Positions 1-3,741 of a stretch of DNA of 9,010 bases are shown in pieces. Numbering within the stretch: the first letter of the stretch is position 1; each line of letters starts with the position of its first letter. This stretch comes from CAMLQK01 sp964654135 (GTDB lineage Bacteria > Patescibacteriota > Saccharimonadia > Saccharimonadales > UBA4665), in contig CAZZHV010000047.1 of the NCBI GenBank assembly GCA_964654135.1, forward strand, positions 1-9,010, in the 5' to 3' direction. The notes under the pieces are model-generated. The model was not told the origin of the DNA, searched no databases, and saw only the letters and a program-made list of their open reading frames with translations. A program made the translations under genes and the position numbers.

Positions 1-55
1 CGATAAGCCAGAAAGCGCATTCTACATGAAGGGCGCAATCAGCGAGGTTAAATAA
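1..55 (+). CDS. atpD: F1 ATP synthase beta subunit, C-terminal end (partial)
   Basis: Only the last 17 codons are present, read from base 2 and ending in TAA at 53-55. The peptide DKPESAFYMKGAISEVK resembles the conserved end of F1 beta subunits, where a P-E-x-A-F-Y-M-x-G segment precedes a short acidic/basic tail. The beta subunit carries the catalytic nucleotide sites of the F1 head. Position directly upstream of atpC in the same direction supports the assignment. Its stop overlaps the next start in a TAATG arrangement, so translation is probably coupled. Assignment rests on a short peptide plus context; the body of the gene lies outside the window. Confidence 0.8.
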   Translation, partial: DKPESAFYMKGAISEVK

Positions 56-384
56 TGGCAACCATCTCACTTCTACGGCGCGAGACCAAACTTGCAGCTG
101 CTCGGTTTCGTGTTGAGAATGGACCTGACCTTGGCCCCTTGCCTCAGCCATTTGAGGCTACTAAAGTCTTAGCCGAAGCATCATTGCGCGGGACTGTGCA
201 ACTTGAAGCCGAGCTAGCAGCCGATGAGCGCCAGGAACGATGTGTGCAATATCTCGGCGGCTCAACCGTTGAGCACTGCGTTGACGCAACATTGGCTATG
301 CTGGAGGCTACAACTCCGCCGGCTGATCCTCGAGATGCCACAATTTTTGACGACTATAATGCTCTCAAGGAGGATTATCGATGA
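55..384 (+). CDS. Unknown 109-residue protein inserted between atpD and atpC
   Basis: I do not recognise this protein. It sits where most bacterial F-type operons go straight from atpD to atpC. The ATG at 55 overlaps the atpD stop (TAATG), with GAGG at 44-47 seven bases upstream. The TGA at 382-384 overlaps the atpC start (ATGA). This tight coupling on both sides argues for a real gene translated with the operon. The product is soluble-looking and has no membrane segment or signal peptide. It starts with a basic segment (MATISLLRRETK), continues with an Ala/Glu/Leu-rich, probably helical middle, and ends acidic (DDYNALKEDYR). Two cysteines occur, in ERCVQYL and EHCVDA. A role in ATP synthase assembly or regulation is possible from position alone; no sequence motif supports it. 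Confidence 0.8.
   Translation: MATISLLRRETKLAAARFRVENGPDLGPLPQPFEATKVLAEASLRGTVQLEAELAADERQERCVQYLGGSTVEHCVDATLAMLEATTPPADPRDATIFDDYNALKEDYR
367..373 (+). promoter_or_regulatory. Strong Shine-Dalgarno for atpC
   Basis: AAGGAGG lies inside the 3' end of the preceding gene, seven bases before the atpC ATG at 381. It fixes the atpC start and shows that this organism retains a canonical anti-SD interaction for genes inside operons, in contrast to the leaderless-type starts elsewhere in the window. Confidence 0.8.
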
Positions 385-809
385 ATCTAGAACTCGTATC
401 ACTTGATGGTATAAAGTTTAGCGCAAAAGCCTATTCGATTATTCTGCCAACTGCTGCTGGTGAAATTAACGTATTACCTGGTCACGAGCCGCTCTTGAGC
501 TTGCTTGTGCCGGGTGTCATTACTATTCGTAAGGACAAGAGCGATCCAGACTACCATCTTGAACACTTCGCCACCTATGGCGGTGTGCTCGAAGTAACTG
601 GTGATAACGTTCGCGTTCTTGTTGACGAGGCCAATCACGGTGACGAAATTAACGAATCCGAAGCCCAAAAAGCTCACGACGAAGCCGTTCGTCTCCGCAA
701 GGATGCGAAAGACCAAGTTGAGCTCGATAAAGCCCAGGCTATGGTTGACCGTCAGGCGGTTCGCTTGCACGTTGCAGGCATCCGTCGACGTCACCGCGAA
801 CGTCGCTAG
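381..809 (+). CDS. atpC: F1 ATP synthase epsilon subunit
   Basis: The epsilon subunit is part of the central stalk of F1Fo ATP synthase; it links gamma to the c-ring and in many bacteria inhibits ATP hydrolysis. The 142 residues match the usual family length of about 130-145. Residues 1 to about 87 form the expected beta-sandwich domain, with IILPTAAGEINVLPGHEPL (20-38) and GGVLEVTGDNVRVLVDEA (67-84) matching the family's LPT-x-x-GE-x-x-x-LPGH and GG-x-x-EV-x-x-N patterns. Residues from about 88 onward form the alpha-helical hairpin (Ala/Glu/Lys rich). The extreme C terminus is unusually arginine-rich (GIRRRHRERR). The start overlaps the previous stop (ATGA) and has a strong SD. It is the last gene of the operon; its TAG overlaps the stop of the opposing gene. 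Confidence 0.95.
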   Translation: MNLELVSLDGIKFSAKAYSIILPTAAGEINVLPGHEPLLSLLVPGVITIRKDKSDPDYHLEHFATYGGVLEVTGDNVRVLVDEANHGDEINESEAQKAHDEAVRLRKDAKDQVELDKAQAMVDRQAVRLHVAGIRRRHRERR

Positions 810-1240
810 GCTTCGCCCTCTTCTAACGCCTCAGTTTCAGGACCGGTTTCCGGTCCTGTTTCTATTTCTGCCTGCCACAAGTTAGTGATTTCCCTAAGAA
901 GATTCACATGTAGCGTTGCCTCACCAAGTCCCAGCCCAGTTTGCGCAGCGCCAGCAATGACGCTTCTCGCAATGACAGCATTAAGGACTGGGCGCGATAA
1001 AACAAAGTTGCCCGCATCATTCCGTAGATCTTCAAATGCTTCCGCAAACCCCTGTTGCGTAGACTTTATCTGGCCACGAATCTGCGCATAGAGCTTAGGA
1101 TTAGTGTTCTTTATATCAGAAAGAGCCGCTAACGCAGCCCTTGATTCCACTATCTCCATATCACCCACGATAGGTAAAGCTTCTATCGCCTTCCGACGAT
1201 GCTCTCTGCCTGGTGGTGTTGGTGGAGATTCGTGGCTCAT
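806..1240 (-). CDS. Unknown 144-residue protein, convergent with atpC
   Basis: I do not recognise a family. The preferred start is ATG at 1240: a -35/-10 pair lies immediately upstream and a longer in-frame TTG start (1279) would fall inside the -35 box. The N terminus is Pro-rich and hydrophilic (MSHESPPTPPGREHRRK). The middle is probably helical. Residues near 95-110 (VIARSVIAGAAQTGLGLG) are moderately hydrophobic, but too short and polar to call a membrane helix with confidence. The C terminus has a small acidic ETGP repeat (ETGPETGPETE) followed by ALEEGEA. That repeat is encoded by three near-copies of a 12-base unit that also forms the terminator hairpin of the opposing atp operon. The stop codon overlaps the atpC stop within CTAG (806-809). 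No cysteines are seen apart from those in the rejected N-terminal extension. Confidence 0.75.
   Translation of the reverse strand: MSHESPPTPPGREHRRKAIEALPIVGDMEIVESRAALAALSDIKNTNPKLYAQIRGQIKSTQQGFAEAFEDLRNDAGNFVLSRPVLNAVIARSVIAGAAQTGLGLGEATLHVNLLREITNLWQAEIETGPETGPETEALEEGEA
838..862 (+). terminator. Rho-independent-type terminator of the atp operon
   Basis: A perfect 9-bp GC-rich stem (CAGGACCGG at 838-846, loop TTT, CCGGTCCTG at 850-858) is followed by a T-rich stretch (TTTCTATTT, 859-867). It starts 28 bases after the atpC stop. On the opposite strand there is no T-tract, so it should act only on rightward transcripts. It lies within the coding end of the opposing gene. Confidence 0.8.
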
Positions 1241-1250
1241 TCTACAACGT

Positions 1251-1279
1251 ATTATTTCATAAGATACTATTGCTTGCAA
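1251..1279 (-). promoter_or_regulatory. Promoter of the 1240 gene, nearly leaderless
   Basis: On the minus strand TTGCAA (1274-1279) and AATAAT (1251-1256) are separated by exactly 17 bases. Ten bases separate the -10 from the ATG at 1240, so transcription would start within a few bases of the start codon. No Shine-Dalgarno is present upstream of this ATG. Confidence 0.6.
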
Positions 1280-1316
1280 AACAAACCTCGCAGGTCTATG
1301 CTTATCTGTAGCAAAA

Positions 1317-1324
1317 TATAAAAT
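1317..1324 (+). promoter_or_regulatory. Possible -10 element of the carbonic anhydrase-like gene
   Basis: TATAAAAT lies about 30 bases before the ATG at 1354, leaving room for a short leader that includes the AAGGAG ribosome site. No good -35 hexamer is visible at 16-18 bases upstream, so this call is weak. The stretch 1241-1353 holds the divergent promoters of the flanking genes and nothing else that I can identify. Confidence 0.35.
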
Positions 1325-1353
1325 AGAGACTCTGCCTTTAAGGAGTGAGTTTA

Positions 1354-2337
1354 ATGTCCGAGCATTTTAAAGACCTGGGAGGCAAAATTATGCCCAAATT
1401 ACAGATTGCTAAGATTAGTGATGGCCTTGGCATGAACTATGGTACTGGTAGTATTTCTGCCGCTGAACTTGAGCAGAAAGATGGCAACGAAGACGTCGCC
1501 GCTCTAACCGACCAGGCGATTCAGTCACCCAACATTTTGGTTAAGGTTGATTCAGACGAGCACGGCAAAATGCTGCAGGATGATGGCTGTGGTGATGGGC
1601 GTCCGGTCATCACCGTTACGGCTAAAATCGATGGAGTTAAGCACTTTTTTGACCGTAGTCGCAGGCGCGCAAAGGTCTTTGGTGGTGGCGCTGTCATGAC
1701 TTTGGCAACGCGTATTGCTCTTGGGCGTGGTGCGTCAACACTCAATCAGACAATCGACGCTAGTATTGCCCAGATGGCCGACTCGGGGCTTGATTTTGGT
1801 GCGCACACGGATAATCAGGCAGGCGGCGAGGACTGTGGCTGTGGCGCTATCGACAAAGCACCGAGTATCATTGCTGCTGCCAGCCATTTCCGCAGCGATA
1901 TTGCTGAGACTATAGCGGCACTTAACGTCGATACAACTGGCCTGGAGCAGGTTCAGGATTCGTACGATGCCTATGCATATATAATCAAAAATAAGCCATA
2001 TAGTGGCCGCCAGAGCATGAATAGTATCGTTGATGCCGGTAAGATCGTTAAGGAACTCGCTGACGATCACCGTGAAACTCGTGTCATACTTAACATGGTC
2101 GAGGGCTACACCGTGGATCAAAACTGCGTCCGTGTAGTAACCAATGGTCGCGCGCAAGTATTTGCCGTGGACGTTTGGCACCTCAAGCAACTTGCCGAAA
2201 AGCTTTACAGTGATGAAACCGAGCAGCTTCGAGGTCTCCAGGGCATGCTCGTTTATATGCTGGCAACCGCCGCTGTTCTTACCAAGGGTGACCTGCCGGT
2301 CTACGTTATTTCTCCGCAGACGGTCGCTGTCGCCTAG
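1354..2337 (+). CDS. Carbonic anhydrase-like metalloenzyme (β/cadmium-type active-site pattern)
   Basis: Likely interconverts CO2 and bicarbonate. Numbering from ATG 1354 (327 residues), the protein shows C79-G-D-G-R83, the C-x-D-x-R signature of β-type carbonic anhydrases (metal-binding Cys plus Asp/Arg dyad). It is followed by H151 and C161 with nine residues between them. From memory, the diatom cadmium enzyme CDCA1 uses Cys263, His315 and Cys325, the same H-x9-C spacing; ordinary β enzymes use H-x2-C. C163 is a further nearby cysteine (GEDCGCGAID). FGGGAVMTLA lies between the two halves of the site, after a basic insertion (FDRSRRRAK). No signal peptide or membrane segment is visible, so it is probably cytoplasmic. 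AAGGAG at 1340-1345 sits eight bases before ATG 1354. A second in-frame ATG at 1390 has its own GGGAGG. The in-frame GTG at 1345 overlaps the ribosome site and is rejected. Metal and activity are inferred. Confidence 0.65.
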   Translation: MSEHFKDLGGKIMPKLQIAKISDGLGMNYGTGSISAAELEQKDGNEDVAALTDQAIQSPNILVKVDSDEHGKMLQDDGCGDGRPVITVTAKIDGVKHFFDRSRRRAKVFGGGAVMTLATRIALGRGASTLNQTIDASIAQMADSGLDFGAHTDNQAGGEDCGCGAIDKAPSIIAAASHFRSDIAETIAALNVDTTGLEQVQDSYDAYAYIIKNKPYSGRQSMNSIVDAGKIVKELADDHRETRVILNMVEGYTVDQNCVRVVTNGRAQVFAVDVWHLKQLAEKLYSDETEQLRGLQGMLVYMLATAAVLTKGDLPVYVISPQTVAVA

Positions 2338-2381
2338 CCACCTCTGCAATTCTTTACAAACCCTCCAGATTAGGGTACGCT

Positions 2382-2390
2382 TATGATAAT
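2382..2390 (+). promoter_or_regulatory. Possible -10 region of the MIP channel gene
   Basis: TATGATAAT contains two overlapping -10-like hexamers (TATGAT, GATAAT) about 25-30 bases before ATG 2414. TTTACA at 2353-2358 looks like a -35 box but is too far away (23-26 bases). The 76-base gap after the carbonic anhydrase-like gene has no terminator, so readthrough is possible too. Confidence 0.35.
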
Positions 2391-2404
2391 AAGTAAATCC
2401 ATAC

Positions 2405-2410
2405 GGAGGG
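2405..2410 (+). promoter_or_regulatory. Shine-Dalgarno of the MIP channel gene, unusually close to ATG
   Basis: GGAGGG ends only three bases before ATG 2414, shorter than the usual 5-9. No better-spaced downstream start preserves the first membrane helix as well, so ATG 2414 is retained. An upstream ACCCTCC (2360-2366) is perfectly complementary to GGAGGGT. Confidence 0.6.
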
Positions 2411-2413
2411 TAT

Positions 2414-3070
2414 ATGTTCGGAAGAAAACAAATCGCCATGATCATGGCTGAGTTTTTGGGAACCGGCGTTTTAACATTAGTTGTTTTGGGTGTAAGCAAG
2501 TCCACTATCGGCATTCCTTACTTCGTTGCAATCGCAGCAGGTTTGGTACTTGTCGCTATGACTTTTGTACTCGGTAACGTGTCAGGCGCACAGTTTAACC
2601 CTGCAATTACCATTGGTCTTTGGACTGTTCGCAAGGTAAAGACTTTGCCAGCTATCGTATACATCGCAGCACAATTGCTTGGTGCCGGTGCCGCTTACCT
2701 ACTTTTCCGTTACTTTATCGGTCAATCATGGCAGAACGCTGGCCACTTCGAAGCTAAGGTTATGGTTGCCGAAGCTGTCGGTGCCTTTATCTTTAGCATG
2801 GCATGGGCTGCAGCTGCTTATCAGCGCCTCGAATCAGGCAAAGCTGCTGCTACAGTTGGTATTGGCCTAACTCTTGGTATCATTGTTGCCTCAGCTGCTT
2901 CTGGAGCATTGCTCAACCCAGCTGTTGCTCTCGGTGTACGCTCATGGGTCTGGGGCTCATATGTACTTGGTCCAATACTTGGTGCCATTATTGGCTTCAA
3001 CTTGTACGGTTTGCTATTTGCACCTTACTCAGATGCAACTGCAACTGCTACCGCCAAAAAGAAGAAGTAA
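2414..3070 (+). CDS. MIP-family channel (aquaporin-like) with altered selectivity filter
   Basis: This is a six-helix membrane channel of the major intrinsic protein family, 218 residues, near the usual 220-280. Hydrophobic segments run at about 8-27, 35-54, 79-99, 115-136, 144-162 and 180-203. The two half-helix motifs are intact: NPA at 62-64 (GAQFNPAITIG) and NPA at 168-170 (GALLNPAVALG). Glutamates E13 and E120 in the first and fourth helices match the family's internal duplication. After the second NPA, aquaporins and glycerol facilitators normally carry Arg (NPAR), which forms the narrow filter; here it is Val171. The His that often precedes the first NPA region is Gln60. The pore is therefore probably wider or less discriminating than in a strict water channel, and the substrate is unknown. 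The C terminus is a short ATATATA-Lys4 tail. The gene has its own terminator. Confidence 0.9.
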   Translation: MFGRKQIAMIMAEFLGTGVLTLVVLGVSKSTIGIPYFVAIAAGLVLVAMTFVLGNVSGAQFNPAITIGLWTVRKVKTLPAIVYIAAQLLGAGAAYLLFRYFIGQSWQNAGHFEAKVMVAEAVGAFIFSMAWAAAAYQRLESGKAAATVGIGLTLGIIVASAASGALLNPAVALGVRSWVWGSYVLGPILGAIIGFNLYGLLFAPYSDATATATAKKKK

Positions 3071-3087
3071 TATACTTCTATCCTAGT

Positions 3088-3119
3088 AAAAAGGTCCGTC
3101 ATTGTGGCGGACCTTTTTT
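3088..3119 (+). terminator. Strong intrinsic terminator after the MIP channel gene
   Basis: The stem AAAAAGGTCCGTCA (3088-3101) pairs with TGGCGGACCTTTTT (3105-3118) around a TTG loop, with one G-T pair, and leads into a run of six T (3114-3119). The A-tract on the left arm means it could also work for leftward transcripts, although no leftward gene ends here. Confidence 0.9.
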
Positions 3120-3141
3120 CATACTCCAGAGTATAGGTATA

Positions 3142-3170
3142 TTGAAATAGCATGAGCTTTATGTTATAAT
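3142..3170 (+). promoter_or_regulatory. Consensus-like promoter of the 3178 gene, leaderless
   Basis: TTGAAA (3142-3147) and a perfect TATAAT (3165-3170) are separated by exactly 17 bases. The ATG follows seven bases after the -10, so transcription should begin at or next to the start codon. No Shine-Dalgarno is present. A palindrome (3121-3134) lies directly upstream. Confidence 0.8.
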
Positions 3171-3177
3171 ATAATTC

Positions 3178-3741
3178 ATGACTAACTACGAAGGTCACGG
3201 GCAAGACAATCAGCCCGAAAACGACCCAATAGACCCTTCTATATTCGATCAGATGATGTACCTGCGAGACAATTATGAGCTCGCAGTCGCCGAGGCGACA
3301 GCAATGCATATAGTACACGGTGAGTTCTCACCTCACATGGACGCCGCTATAACAGACGGCATTCAGTTTTATGTGGATGCTGCAAATATCACGACGCCAC
3401 AGGAAGCTCGTGCTATGCTGCAAATCTTTGCAGGCGGTATCGAGTCCAGCCGCGCTTTTGCCGTAGCGCAGGCCCCGTTCTTTATCAGACAAGAACTTAT
3501 CTCATACGATGATGGTATCCGTCACATGATCGACGGTATCGAAGACAAGAGTCCTGAAGTTGCGGATGCGGCTTGTCGATCGTTTCTCACACACCAGGAG
3601 CCTCTTCGCGAGCTAGCTCAAAGTTCTAGCGACGAACTTGCGCCCCGCCGTTTAGAGCGCATCCTGGAAGTTATCACGACTATTCCACCTACGACACCCG
3701 ATGGTGGTGGCTCTCGTTCACGACATCTGTCAATTGCCTAA
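3178..3741 (+). CDS. Unknown 187-residue acidic protein
   Basis: I do not recognise a family. The protein has a hydrophilic acidic N terminus (about residues 1-22, rich in Asn, Asp, Gln and Pro). A probably helical core follows (about 23-160, with segments such as EARAMLQIFAGGIESSRAFA and ELAPRRLERILEVI). The C-terminal tail is Thr/Pro/Gly/Ser-rich (TTPDGGGSRSRHLSIA). No signal peptide, membrane helix or metal motif is visible; there is a single Cys in ADAACRSF. ATG 3178 is fixed by the promoter seven bases upstream, and the mRNA is predicted to be leaderless. The gene stands alone between a terminator and the opposing helicase gene, with which it shares bases 3739-3740 of both stop codons. 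Function cannot be inferred from context; expression from a near-consensus promoter suggests it is used at a substantial level. Confidence 0.8.
   Translation: MTNYEGHGQDNQPENDPIDPSIFDQMMYLRDNYELAVAEATAMHIVHGEFSPHMDAAITDGIQFYVDAANITTPQEARAMLQIFAGGIESSRAFAVAQAPFFIRQELISYDDGIRHMIDGIEDKSPEVADAACRSFLTHQEPLRELAQSSSDELAPRRLERILEVITTIPPTTPDGGGSRSRHLSIA

Noticed and set aside
1345..1353. GTG start at 1345 for the carbonic anhydrase-like gene
   Set aside because: The GTG overlaps the AAGGAG ribosome site that serves ATG 1354, so it cannot use that site itself and no other lies upstream.
1735..2514. Minus-strand 259-codon open frame across the carbonic anhydrase-like gene
   Set aside because: It is antisense to a gene with conserved metal-site motifs and a good ribosome site, and crosses into the MIP gene start; its translation looks like a shadow frame.
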